Assembly (NCBI RefSeq): GCF_005221325.1
Contig: NZ_CP039888.1
Span: 1,798,001 to 1,862,000 of the forward strand
Length of the DNA stretch: 64,000 nucleotides
Origin: Agrobacterium tumefaciens
GTDB taxonomy: Bacteria; Pseudomonadota; Alphaproteobacteria; Rhizobiales; Rhizobiaceae
Direction: 5' to 3'
The position numbers and the translations under genes were made by a program. The first letter of the stretch is position 1. Each line of letters begins with the position of its first letter. Below are positions 56,790-64,000 of the stretch, one piece after another. Below the pieces are notes generated by a model, which did no database searches, was not told where the DNA came from, and saw only the letters and a program-made list of their open reading frames with translations.

Positions 56790-58040
56790 ATGACGAGTGC
56801 GGCACCCAAGACCGGCTTCAGCAAGAACACGAAACTGAAGTCCGCATTGCTCCAGCACAAGGCACTCTCCAAAAGCGGTCTGTCCGAGCGGTTCTTCGGC
56901 GTCCTCTTTTCCGGCCTCGTCTATCCGCAGATCTGGGAAGACCCCGAGATCGACATGGAAGCGATGGAGCTTGGCGAAGGCCACCGCATCGTCACCATCG
57001 GCTCCGGCGGCTGCAACATGCTGGCCTATCTCTCCCGCAACCCTGATAGCATCGATGTGGTGGACCTCAACCCGCACCACATCGCCCTGAACAAGCTGAA
57101 GCTTGCCGCCTTCCGTCATCTGCCCGCCCATCAGGATGTGGTGCGCCATTTCGGCCGCGCCAACACCCGCAGCAACAGCGTCGGTTATGACCGTTTCATC
57201 GCCGAGCATCTCGACGCCACGACCAAGGCATACTGGTCGAAGCGCACCCTTTCGGGCCGCCGCCGCATTTCGGTGTTCGACAGGAACATCTATCGCACCG
57301 GCCTGCTCGGCCGCTTCATCGGTGCCGGCCACCTCATGGCCCGCCTGCACGGCGTGAAGCTCACCGAAATGGCCAAGACCCGGACGCTGGACGAACAGCG
57401 CCAGTTTTTTGACAGCAAGGTCGCGCCGCTGTTCGACAAGCCGGTGGTGCGCTGGCTGACGAAGCGCAAGAGCTCGCTTTTCGGCCTCGGCATTCCGCCG
57501 CGCCAATATGACGAGCTGGCAAGCCTTTCCAGCGACGGCACGGTTGCCTCCGTGCTGAGGGAACGGCTGGAAAAGCTTGCCTGCAACTTCCCGCTCAGTG
57601 ACAATTACTTCGCCTGGCAGGCCTTCGCGCGCCGTTATCCCGAGCCGCATGAGGGCGCCCTGCCCGCCTATCTCAAGCCGGAATATTACGAAACGATCCG
57701 CAACAACACCGCGCGCGTCGCGGTGCATCACGCCACCTATACCGAGCTTCTTTCCCGCAAGCCCGCAAGTGGCGTAGACCGCTATATCCTGCTCGATGCC
57801 CAGGACTGGATGACGGATGTGCAGCTCAACGAGTTGTGGTCGCAGATCAGCCGCACCGCCGCGCCCGGTGCGCGCGTCATCTTCCGCACGGCGGCCGAAA
57901 AGAGCGTTATCGAAGGCCGGCTTTCGCCTGACATCCGCAACCAGTGGGTCTATCTCGAAGAGCGCTCCAACGAGCTCAACGCCATGGACCGCTCGGCCAT
58001 TTATGGCGGCTTCCATATCTACCAGAGGGCTATGGCATGA
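56790..58040 (+). CDS. btaA: SAM:diacylglycerol 3-amino-3-carboxypropyltransferase BtaA
   Basis: 416 aa DUF3419 protein. FSGLVYPQIWEDPEIDMEAM at about 45-65, the SAM-site TIGSGGCNMLAYL, and VDLNPHHIALNKLKL are typical. It moves the 3-amino-3-carboxypropyl group of SAM to diacylglycerol, making the diacylglyceryl-homoserine core of betaine lipid at the membrane. The gene is translationally coupled to btaB (ATGA at 58037) and sits behind a Pho box. GAGAGGTGAAC precedes the ATG. Confidence 0.94.
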   Translation: MTSAAPKTGFSKNTKLKSALLQHKALSKSGLSERFFGVLFSGLVYPQIWEDPEIDMEAMELGEGHRIVTIGSGGCNMLAYLSRNPDSIDVVDLNPHHIALNKLKLAAFRHLPAHQDVVRHFGRANTRSNSVGYDRFIAEHLDATTKAYWSKRTLSGRRRISVFDRNIYRTGLLGRFIGAGHLMARLHGVKLTEMAKTRTLDEQRQFFDSKVAPLFDKPVVRWLTKRKSSLFGLGIPPRQYDELASLSSDGTVASVLRERLEKLACNFPLSDNYFAWQAFARRYPEPHEGALPAYLKPEYYETIRNNTARVAVHHATYTELLSRKPASGVDRYILLDAQDWMTDVQLNELWSQISRTAAPGARVIFRTAAEKSVIEGRLSPDIRNQWVYLEERSNELNAMDRSAIYGGFHIYQRAMA

Positions 58041-58780
58041 AAACCATCGGCGAGAATGTAGGCCTTGCAGACAGCGCGCATGCGGGCCTGATGGACCGCA
58101 TGTATCGCCACCAGCGGCATATCTACGATATCACCCGCAAATATTATCTTCTCGGCCGGGACCGGACCATTTCCGGCCTCGACGTGCCAAAGGGCGGCAC
58201 GCTGCTGGAAATCGGCTGCGGCACCGGCCGCAACCTGCTGCTCGCCAGCCGCAGATTTCCCGACGCCAAGCTCTTCGGCCTCGATATATCAGCCGAAATG
58301 CTGCTGACCGCATCGGAGAATTTTGCCGGCAAGGCGGAGCGACCCATCCTGCGGGTCGCCGATGCCACCGCCTTCCGTGCTTCGGAATTCGGCCAACCCG
58401 ATGGCTTCGATCGCGTCATGATCCCCTATGCCCTGTCGATGATACCGGATTGGGAAAAGGCGATAGAACAGGCACTCACGGCGCTGAAACCCGGCGGTTC
58501 GCTGCACATCGTCGATTTCGGCCAGCAGGAACAATTGCCGAAGTGGTTCCGCACCCTTCTGCAAGCCTGGCTCAACCGTTTTCACGTCACGCCTCGCGCC
58601 AATCTCCGTTACGTCCTCGCCAATATGGCCGGCCGTTTCGACGGCAATCTCGTCTTCGAGGAGATCGCCCGGGGTTATGCCTGGCGGGCCGTCATCACGC
58701 TTCCGGTTGCCGAAGCACAACAACCGAAGATCCACCTCATATTGGCCGACGCCCGATTCCCGGCGGATTGCGAAGCCTGA
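58037..58780 (+). CDS. btaB: diacylglyceryl-homoserine N-methyltransferase BtaB
   Basis: 247 aa class I methyltransferase: YDITRKYYLLGRD near the N-terminus, SAM motif LLEIGCGTGRNLLLA, FGLDISAEML, and LKPGGSLHIVDFG. It adds three methyl groups to the homoserine nitrogen to give DGTS (diacylglyceryl-N,N,N-trimethylhomoserine), a phosphorus-free substitute for phospholipids. It starts in the btaA stop codon; together they are the complete bacterial DGTS pathway. Confidence 0.93.
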   Translation: MKTIGENVGLADSAHAGLMDRMYRHQRHIYDITRKYYLLGRDRTISGLDVPKGGTLLEIGCGTGRNLLLASRRFPDAKLFGLDISAEMLLTASENFAGKAERPILRVADATAFRASEFGQPDGFDRVMIPYALSMIPDWEKAIEQALTALKPGGSLHIVDFGQQEQLPKWFRTLLQAWLNRFHVTPRANLRYVLANMAGRFDGNLVFEEIARGYAWRAVITLPVAEAQQPKIHLILADARFPADCEA

Positions 58781-58993
58781 CCGACCGCATGTGGCACCGC
58801 CTTCAAGGCTTCTGTCGGACTAAATCCCCGCACTAAACCGGCAAATCGCTTGAAATCCAGCGACTTGCGAGGTGCAAAAAAAACGCGCTGCCCCTTGCCA
58901 TATCAGTTTGTTTACCATGTTATGCGTAAATCGGGAGATGCGGCGCGCTGTTTTGCGGCCGCGGGATGGGCAACAATTATCATCAGGGTTCCA

Positions 58994-59773
58994 ATGCGGC
59001 TGCGTTTTTCGGCACTATTGTCGGCTTTGCTGTTGATCAGCGGCTGCACGTCCACGAGTTACGACCTGCTGGAAACCGCATCCGTTTCCAAGCCTAAATT
59101 TTCCGATACCGATCCGCAGGATTTCGGCCTCAACAACCCGCACCGCCATGAGATACACGGCATCGACGTGTCTAAATGGAATGGCGATGTGGACTGGCGG
59201 ACCGTGCGCAAATCAGGCGTTTCCTTCGTCTTCATCAAGGCGACGGAAGGGTCGGACCGCATCGATCCAAAATTCGGCGACCATTGGCGCAGCGCGGCCT
59301 CGGCGGATATTCTGCACGCGCCTTACCACTTCTATTATTTCTGTTCGACGGCGGACGCTCAGGCCGACTGGTTCATCAGCAACGTGCCGAAGGAAGCCGT
59401 CACCCTGCCGCCGGTTCTCGACGTGGAATGGAATCCTTCTTCCCCCACCTGCAAGACCCGCCCTGCCCCCGGCGTCGTGCGCGCCGAAATGCAGCGTTTC
59501 CTCGACCGCCTCGAGGCCCATTATGGCAAACGTCCGATCATCTATACCTCGGTCGATTTCCACCGTGACAATCTCGTCGGCCAGTTCAAGGACTACCATT
59601 TCTGGGTGCGTTCCGTCGCTGCCCATCCGGCCAAGATTTACGAAGACCGGAAATGGGCATTCTGGCAATATACCGCAACCGGCGTCGTGCCCGGCGTGAA
59701 CGGCCCCACCGACATCAATGTCTTTGCCGGAAGTGAGAAAAACTGGCGGAAATGGATTGCTTCGGCCAAATAA
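58994..59773 (+). CDS. GH25 lysozyme-type lipoprotein
   Basis: 259 aa from the ATG at 58994 (AGGG upstream; a longer frame to 58850 is not conserved). Lipobox LISGC, a linker, then a GH25 domain (about 50-250): HGIDVSKWNGDVDW, FVFIKATEGSD, the catalytic acid pair in VLDVEWNPS, and a C-terminal FWQYTATGVVPGV. GH25 enzymes cut MurNAc-GlcNAc in peptidoglycan. The lipid anchor would place it in the periplasm. Stands alone between btaB and the MltB-type gene. Confidence 0.9.
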   Translation: MRLRFSALLSALLLISGCTSTSYDLLETASVSKPKFSDTDPQDFGLNNPHRHEIHGIDVSKWNGDVDWRTVRKSGVSFVFIKATEGSDRIDPKFGDHWRSAASADILHAPYHFYYFCSTADAQADWFISNVPKEAVTLPPVLDVEWNPSSPTCKTRPAPGVVRAEMQRFLDRLEAHYGKRPIIYTSVDFHRDNLVGQFKDYHFWVRSVAAHPAKIYEDRKWAFWQYTATGVVPGVNGPTDINVFAGSEKNWRKWIASAK

Positions 59774-59896
59774 GACGGCCAAGAAGCAACACTTTCTAAA
59801 ATTCGGCATTGTTCTGCACCGTCAGATCGTCCGGTCCGTTTTTTTGTCGCAAACATATGGGTAAAGCGGGTCAACAACCTATCGAGGAAATTCCCC

Positions 59897-61123
59897 ATGC
59901 CCACGTTCCGGTCGCGCAGCATCGTTTTTGCCGCCGCTTTGTCGCTTCTTTCCACCGGCTCCGCACTCGCCACGCCGCCCGTCGCCTCGCCTGACGATCC
60001 CAAGCAGGTTGCCTGCGGCGGTGATCTCGGCGCGTTCCTCGAGGGCGTGAAAGCCGATGCGCTCGCCAAGGGCGTTCCGGCCGAGGCAATCCAGAAGGCG
60101 CTTGCCGGTGCGCAGATCGACCCGAAAGTGCTCTCGCGTGACCGCGCCCAGGGCGTCTTCCGCCAGACCTTTCTGGAATTCTCCCAGCGCACCGTCAGCC
60201 AGGCCCGTCTCGATATCGGCCGCAAAAAGCTTCAGGAGCTCTCCTCCACCTTCGCCCGCGCCGAAAGTGAATACGGCGTACCGGCCGGCGTCATCGCCGC
60301 CTTCTGGGCCATGGAAACGGATTTTGGCGCCGTTCAGGGCGATTTCAACACCCGCAACGCGCTGGTGACCCTGTCGCATGATTGCCGCCGCCCGGAACTT
60401 TTCCGCCCGCAACTGCTGGCGCTGATCGAAATGGTCCAACACGGTGATCTCGATCCCAACACCAACACAGGTGCATGGGCCGGCGAAATCGGCCAGGTCC
60501 AGATGCTGCCCAAGGACATCATCGCCTTCGGCGTCGATGGTGATGGCGACGGCCATATCAACGTCAAGAGCAGCGCGCCCGACGCCATCCTGACCGCAGC
60601 GAAATTCATCCAGCATCTCGGTTTCAAGAAGGGTGAACCCTGGATTCAGGAAGTCTCCCTGCCGGAAAACCTGCCCTGGGAAAAATCCGGCCTTGGCGGC
60701 CCGCTGACGGCCGGCGAGTGGTTCGCGCTCGGCGTCACCCCGCGCGACGGCAACAAGAACTTCGCCTCCCTGCCCGCAGCCCTCATCATGCCGCAGGGCC
60801 GCAAGGGGCCGACCTTCATCACCTATCCGAACTTCAACATCTATCTGGAATGGAACCAGTCGTTCATCTACACGACCTCGGCTGCCTATTTCGCTACCCG
60901 CCTGATGGGCGGACCCGTCTACGAGAAGGGCAACCCGGACCCCGGCTTCGATGACGCGACCATGAAGCAGCTTCAGACCAAGCTTGAATCGCGCGGACAC
61001 AATGTCGGCAAGGTGGATGGCATTCTCGGTTCCGGCACCCGCGTCGCCATTCAGAAAGAGCAGCAGCGCATCGGCCTGCCCGCGGATGGCTGGCCGACGG
61101 CCACGCTTCTTCAGGCGCTTTAA
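59897..61123 (+). CDS. lytic murein transglycosylase, MltB family, with peptidoglycan-binding domain
   Basis: 408 aa. Signal peptide (about 1-25, ending SALA), an SLT_2/MltB-type domain (about 40-330) with catalytic Glu in FWAMETDFGAV, HGDLDPNTNTGAWAGEIGQVQ-like region (split) and WNQSFIYTTSAAYFA, then PG_binding_1 at the C-terminus (about 350-405, GKVDGILGSGTRVAIQ). Periplasmic glycan-cleaving enzyme. A hairpin with a T-run at 61199 likely ends its transcript. Confidence 0.92.
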   Translation: MPTFRSRSIVFAAALSLLSTGSALATPPVASPDDPKQVACGGDLGAFLEGVKADALAKGVPAEAIQKALAGAQIDPKVLSRDRAQGVFRQTFLEFSQRTVSQARLDIGRKKLQELSSTFARAESEYGVPAGVIAAFWAMETDFGAVQGDFNTRNALVTLSHDCRRPELFRPQLLALIEMVQHGDLDPNTNTGAWAGEIGQVQMLPKDIIAFGVDGDGDGHINVKSSAPDAILTAAKFIQHLGFKKGEPWIQEVSLPENLPWEKSGLGGPLTAGEWFALGVTPRDGNKNFASLPAALIMPQGRKGPTFITYPNFNIYLEWNQSFIYTTSAAYFATRLMGGPVYEKGNPDPGFDDATMKQLQTKLESRGHNVGKVDGILGSGTRVAIQKEQQRIGLPADGWPTATLLQAL

Positions 61124-61198
61124 TAAGTCTTAACGACGCTATCAGGCCCTTAATCTCTCGGCCGGAATCAAGGCGGGAATCGTTAATCTCGACCGGAT

Positions 61199-61233
61199 GA
61201 CTGGGGATAAAACCCCGGTCATTTACTTTTTTT
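61199..61233 (+). terminator. intrinsic terminator after the MltB-type gene
   Basis: GACTGGGG / CCCCGGTC arms (one T-G pair) with an ATAAAA loop, followed by ATTTACTTTTTTT. Located about 75 nt past the stop codon. Confidence 0.75.
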
Positions 61234-61401
61234 AAACTTATGAAGCACTGCGTGATAGAGAAATAATCTTTTACTTTCAATAAATTACAGAAAGCGCTTT
61301 TTCAAGGCGCGCCAAACCGTGTTGCACTGCATCACAAAAACCGCTTTTCAACTGCCACAAAACGGTCATATTATCGAACCTGTCAACAACAGGAGGCACC
61401 C

Positions 61402-61479
61402 ATGGGACTTACAAAATCTCTCAATGCCTTGGCAGTCGGTTTGGCGTTTTTGTTCGTAGCGATGATGCTTTTCATCTGA
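61402..61479 (+). CDS. 25-aa single-helix membrane peptide
   Basis: ATG at 61402 with AGGAGG 6 nt upstream, 25 codons, then TGA. The peptide has a short polar start (MGLTKSLN) and then one hydrophobic helix ALAVGLAFLFVAMMLFI, enough to span the membrane. A terminator hairpin follows at 61531. The near-perfect ribosome binding site and its own terminator make it a credible small gene. I do not recognise it; some regulatory transmembrane peptides and KdpF-like subunits look similar, but no partner genes are adjacent. Confidence 0.6.
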   Translation: MGLTKSLNALAVGLAFLFVAMMLFI

Positions 61480-61530
61480 CGCGACGTGAAGACCAAACGC
61501 AATTAAGAACCGTAGATGACACGAATTTAA

Positions 61531-61565
61531 AAAGCGCAGGCTCCTGAGGGACCTGCGCTTTTTTC
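61531..61565. terminator. intrinsic terminator between the small gene and metF
   Basis: AAAGCGCAGG / CCTGCGCTTT arms, loop of 11 nt, then TTTTTT on the plus strand. The A-run on the left side also allows it to work for metF on the minus strand. Confidence 0.8.
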
Positions 61566-61589
61566 ATGTCGGTAATCGGCTCTCCGGCG

Positions 61590-62495
61590 TCAGGCGGCGC
61601 TGCGGCGCAGGCGCTCCAGCCCGAGGTTTTCCAGCACCGCATCGACCAGCGGAGCGCGGTTCATGGTGTAGAGGTGGAACTCGTTGAAACCACGCCGCTG
61701 CAGATCAGCGATCTGCTCGGCCGCGACTTCGGCGGCCACGCGCGCACGCCCTTCCAGATCCTCGTCATAGCCCTCGAAACGCTCATCCAGAAATCCGGGA
61801 ACGCTGGTGCCGCAGCGGCCGGCGAAACGCTTGAGCTGGGTCAGGTTCTGGATCGGCATGATGCCCGGAACCACCGGAATGGTGATGCCCGCCACGGTGA
61901 CGCGCTCCATGTAACGTTCAAACACGTCATTATCGAAGAAGAACTGCGTCAACGCCCGGGTCGCACCATTATCCGCCTTGCGCTTCAGCATGTCGATATC
62001 AACAGCCTCGCTTGCGCTTTCAGGATGCTTTTCCGGATAGGCCGAAACGGAAATCTCGAAATCGCCGATCTCCCGCAGCCCCTTCACCAGTGCTGCGGCG
62101 TTCTCGTAACCTTCCGGATGCGGCTGGTAAGCCGTGCCGATGCCGGTGGAGGGATCGCCACGCAGCGCCACGAAATGGCGAACGCCGGCATTGCGAAACT
62201 CTTCGATGACCTGATGCACGTCGTCACGACTGGCATCCACGCAGGTCAGATGCGCAGCGGTCGGCAGATGGCTGTCACCGATCATGCGGCGCACCGCGTC
62301 CAGCGTCGGCGCCTTGGTGGAACCGCCCGCGCCATAGGTGACGGACACGAAATCCGGATCCCACTTCTTCAGCTCGGCAACCGTTTCCCAAAGCTGGGCT
62401 TCCATCTCGGCATTCTTGGGCGGGAAAAACTCGAAAGACAACCGGATATCGCCCCGGATATCGCCATTGTGGCGCGCGGTTTCCGATCTCAACAT
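61590..62495 (-). CDS. metF: 5,10-methylenetetrahydrofolate reductase MetF
   Basis: 301 aa from the ATG ending at 62495 (GGGAGG about 6 nt upstream; one base after the regulator's stop). FAD-dependent TIM barrel: LSFEFFPPKN, SVTYGAGGST, HLTCVDASRDD, ALRGDPSTGI and QFFFDNDVFE. It makes 5-methyl-THF for methionine synthase. Cotranscribed with the ArsR-methyltransferase gene upstream, which probably controls it. Confidence 0.95.
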   Translation of the reverse strand: MLRSETARHNGDIRGDIRLSFEFFPPKNAEMEAQLWETVAELKKWDPDFVSVTYGAGGSTKAPTLDAVRRMIGDSHLPTAAHLTCVDASRDDVHQVIEEFRNAGVRHFVALRGDPSTGIGTAYQPHPEGYENAAALVKGLREIGDFEISVSAYPEKHPESASEAVDIDMLKRKADNGATRALTQFFFDNDVFERYMERVTVAGITIPVVPGIMPIQNLTQLKRFAGRCGTSVPGFLDERFEGYDEDLEGRARVAAEVAAEQIADLQRRGFNEFHLYTMNRAPLVDAVLENLGLERLRRSAA

Positions 62496-62496
62496 A

Positions 62497-63510
62497 TCAT
62501 GCCCTCCCGGCAGCAAGTAAAACGGCCTCTTGCACCACATCGTCTGCCATCAGCAGCCGCTGGTCGCGGGCAACCCAGATCGTCACGTCCAGAGCTTCAT
62601 CGGACGCTTTTTCAGAATGAAGATCGACGGCGCGTTCCTGCGAAAGCCCGGCCTTCTTCAGCCACTCTTCCATCAACGGATGCGAAAATCCGAGCCGCAC
62701 ATGCGCGTGTTCATCGCGCAGATATTCGAAGGAATGCGGCGCAAGATCGATGACGATCAACCGCCCGCCCGGACGCAGCATGCGCGCGGCTTCGGAAAGC
62801 GCGATTTCCGGCTGGTCGAGGAAATGCAGGACCTGATGGATGACGATCAGATCGAAATCCTGTCCCTCCAGCGGCAGGTTGAGAATATCGCCATGGCGCA
62901 CGGATGCATTGACCACGCCCGCCTTGTCGAGATTGGCGCGTGCTACCGAAAGCATGTCTCGGCTGGCGTCCACGCCGATCGCACGGCGATAGATACCGCT
63001 CAGAAGTTGGAGGATGCGGCCAGTGCCGGTGCCGAGATCGAGAAGCGAATCGATCGGCGTTGTGCCCACCAGCTTCAATAGCGCGCCTTCCACGGCCTCG
63101 TCGCTGACATGCAGGCGGCGCAGCTCGTCCCAAGCGGATGCATTGCGGCTGAAATAATCCTGCGCCCGTTCCGCCCGCACCCGCTTGACCGTGGCAAGCC
63201 GTTCGCTGTCGCGCTGGAGAACGGCGTCGGAGGGCGATGCGGCGCCAAGCAGCTGCCTGACGACAACGGCGGGCTCGCCATCCTGCCGCAGGCGGAAATA
63301 GGCCCATGCGCCTTCCTGATAACGTTCGATCAGCCCCTCTTCCGTCAAAAGCTTCAGGTGACGGGAGATGCGCGGCTGCGACTGGCCGAGGATTTCGGTA
63401 AGGTCAGTGACGGTCAGATCGCCGGCCGAAAGAAGCGCCAGCAAACGGAAGCGTGTCGGCTCGCCCGCCGCCTTCAAGAGATCCACCAATTTGTCCAAAC
63501 CGAACGCCAC
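62497..63510 (-). CDS. ArsR-type regulator fused to a methyltransferase domain (SahR-like)
   Basis: 337 aa. Winged helix (about 8-80, PTRFRLLALLSAGDLTVTDL then GQSQPRISRHLKLL) fused to a Rossmann SAM-binding domain (about 145-255, SLLDLGTGTGRILQLL, IGVDASRDML, MLRPGGRLIVIDL). Arrangement and metF linkage match SahR-type regulators of methionine/SAH metabolism, where the methyltransferase domain senses SAH or SAM. A near-perfect palindrome 30 nt upstream (63537-63558) is its likely operator, implying autoregulation with metF. No zinc/arsenic Cys motif is visible, arguing against a metal sensor. Confidence 0.9.
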   Translation of the reverse strand: MAFGLDKLVDLLKAAGEPTRFRLLALLSAGDLTVTDLTEILGQSQPRISRHLKLLTEEGLIERYQEGAWAYFRLRQDGEPAVVVRQLLGAASPSDAVLQRDSERLATVKRVRAERAQDYFSRNASAWDELRRLHVSDEAVEGALLKLVGTTPIDSLLDLGTGTGRILQLLSGIYRRAIGVDASRDMLSVARANLDKAGVVNASVRHGDILNLPLEGQDFDLIVIHQVLHFLDQPEIALSEAARMLRPGGRLIVIDLAPHSFEYLRDEHAHVRLGFSHPLMEEWLKKAGLSQERAVDLHSEKASDEALDVTIWVARDQRLLMADDVVQEAVLLAAGRA

Positions 63511-63536
63511 TCTGCCGCGCCTCGCAAGCTAATCAA

Positions 63537-63558
63537 GATATAAAGATATCTTTATGTC
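63537..63558. promoter_or_regulatory. palindromic operator upstream of the ArsR-methyltransferase gene
   Basis: ATAAAGATATCTTTAT (63540-63555) is a perfect 16-bp palindrome, extended to 22 bp with one mismatched pair (GA-t-...-g-TC). Its place about 30 nt before the regulator's ATG suits an ArsR-type repressor site. Confidence 0.7.
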
Positions 63559-63621
63559 GATGTGGTGTTCGATGCAAGCGCAAAGTGTCGCGCGAGACGA
63601 TCATCGCCACTTATTACACGG

Positions 63622-63651
63622 AAAAAGGCCCGCTTTACGGCGGGCCTTTTT
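63622..63651 (-). terminator. intrinsic terminator of ettA
   Basis: GGCCCGC / GCGGGCC arms with a 6-nt loop, flanked by AAAAA on the left and TTTTT on the right, so it works in both directions. It follows the ettA stop on the minus strand. Confidence 0.85.
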
Positions 63652-63671
63652 CTGAAGATATGACGAAAGGA

Positions 63672-64000
63672 TCAGCGCGTCAGTCGCTTGTAGCTCACCC
63701 GGCCGGGCTTGATGCTTTCCGGGCCGAGGCGGCGGACCTTGTCCTTTTCGTAGTCTTCGAAGTTGCCTTCGAACCATTCCACATGGCTGTCACCCTCGAA
63801 AGCGAGGATGTGGGTGGCCAGACGGTCGAGGAACATGCGGTCGTGGCTGATGATAACGGCGCAACCGGCGAAGGCTTCGAGCGCCTCTTCGAGCGCTGCC
63901 AGCGTTTCCGTATCAAGGTCGTTGGTCGGTTCGTCAAGGAGGAGAACGTTGCCGCCGGCCTTCAGCATCTTGGCAAGGTGCACGCGGTTGCGCTGACCAC
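63672..64000 (-). CDS. ettA: ABC-F energy-dependent translational throttle EttA, C-terminal part
   Basis: The frame is open to the right edge ([12 protein letters not shown] at the window end), so only about 109 C-terminal residues are present: the end of the second signature/Walker region, Walker [27 protein letters not shown], and the conserved tail [14 protein letters not shown] with a C-terminal YKRLTR. EttA binds the ribosomal E site and gates early elongation by ADP/ATP level. Confidence 0.93.
   Translation of the reverse strand, partial: GQRNRVHLAKMLKAGGNVLLLDEPTNDLDTETLAALEEALEAFAGCAVIISHDRMFLDRLATHILAFEGDSHVEWFEGNFEDYEKDKVRRLGPESIKPGRVSYKRLTR

Noticed and set aside
56529..58016. 495-aa minus-strand frame opposite btaA
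   Set aside because: Shadow of btaA; BtaA motifs lie on the plus strand and the minus frame has none.

Overview
The window looks like part of the main circular chromosome of a Rhizobiaceae bacterium, most probably the Agrobacterium tumefaciens/fabrum complex. This is inferred from gene content and layout: an alphaproteobacterial division and cell-wall (dcw) cluster, an FtsZ with a long Pro/Ala/Gln-rich tail, the betaine-lipid genes btaA-btaB, an orphan cheW, an ArsR-methyltransferase fusion next to metF, and G+C-rich coding sequence. No database search was possible, so species identity is inference.

Layout. 1-7.4 kb: metabolic and transport genes (alpha/beta hydrolase fragment, a YdcZ-type transporter pair whose first gene is frameshifted, a DUF2778 peptidoglycan-type enzyme, pncA, azlCD, pepP). 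7.4-15.6 kb: a 57-aa basic protein with a strong terminator, prmA, an Sco-type copper protein, cheW, creA, an exonuclease, a LysR/EamA divergent pair, a GNAT enzyme and a phosphotransferase. 15.7-22.7 kb: ligA, recN, bamD and lpxC. Between ligA and recN lies an A+T-richer island with two unrecognised genes. 23-45.3 kb: the dcw cluster on the minus strand, in transcription order mraZ-rsmH-ftsL-ftsI-murE-murF-mraY-murD-ftsW-murG-murC-murB, then a break holding a GGDEF gene and an oppositely oriented MHS-family transporter, then ddl-ftsQ-ftsA-ftsZ. Tightly packed or overlapping genes mark one long operon plus a second ddl-ftsQAZ unit. Four TGGG repeats at exact 10-bp spacing lie upstream of mraZ and match the known MraZ operator. 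A TTAA-N7-TTTA CtrA-like element lies upstream of both mraZ and ddl.

45.3-50.7 kb: an HxlR-regulated oxidoreductase module, the RNase P RNA gene and two tandem paralogous FAD-dependent amine oxidases. 50.8-61.2 kb is rich in peptidoglycan-cleaving proteins (two SLT-type transglycosylases, an Amidase_2, a GH25 lysozyme-type lipoprotein and an MltB-type transglycosylase), interleaved with a TerB/J-domain protein, PPi-dependent phosphofructokinase, a LysE exporter and btaAB behind a near-consensus Pho box. 61.4-64 kb: a 25-aa membrane peptide gene, metF, its likely ArsR-methyltransferase regulator with a 16-bp perfect palindrome upstream, and the C-terminal end of ettA.

The least explained piece is the two-gene island at 18.0-19.0 kb. 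The clearest regulatory readouts are the MraZ repeats, the Pho box before btaA, the palindrome before the ArsR-methyltransferase gene, and the 11-bp repeats between the HxlR and SDR genes.
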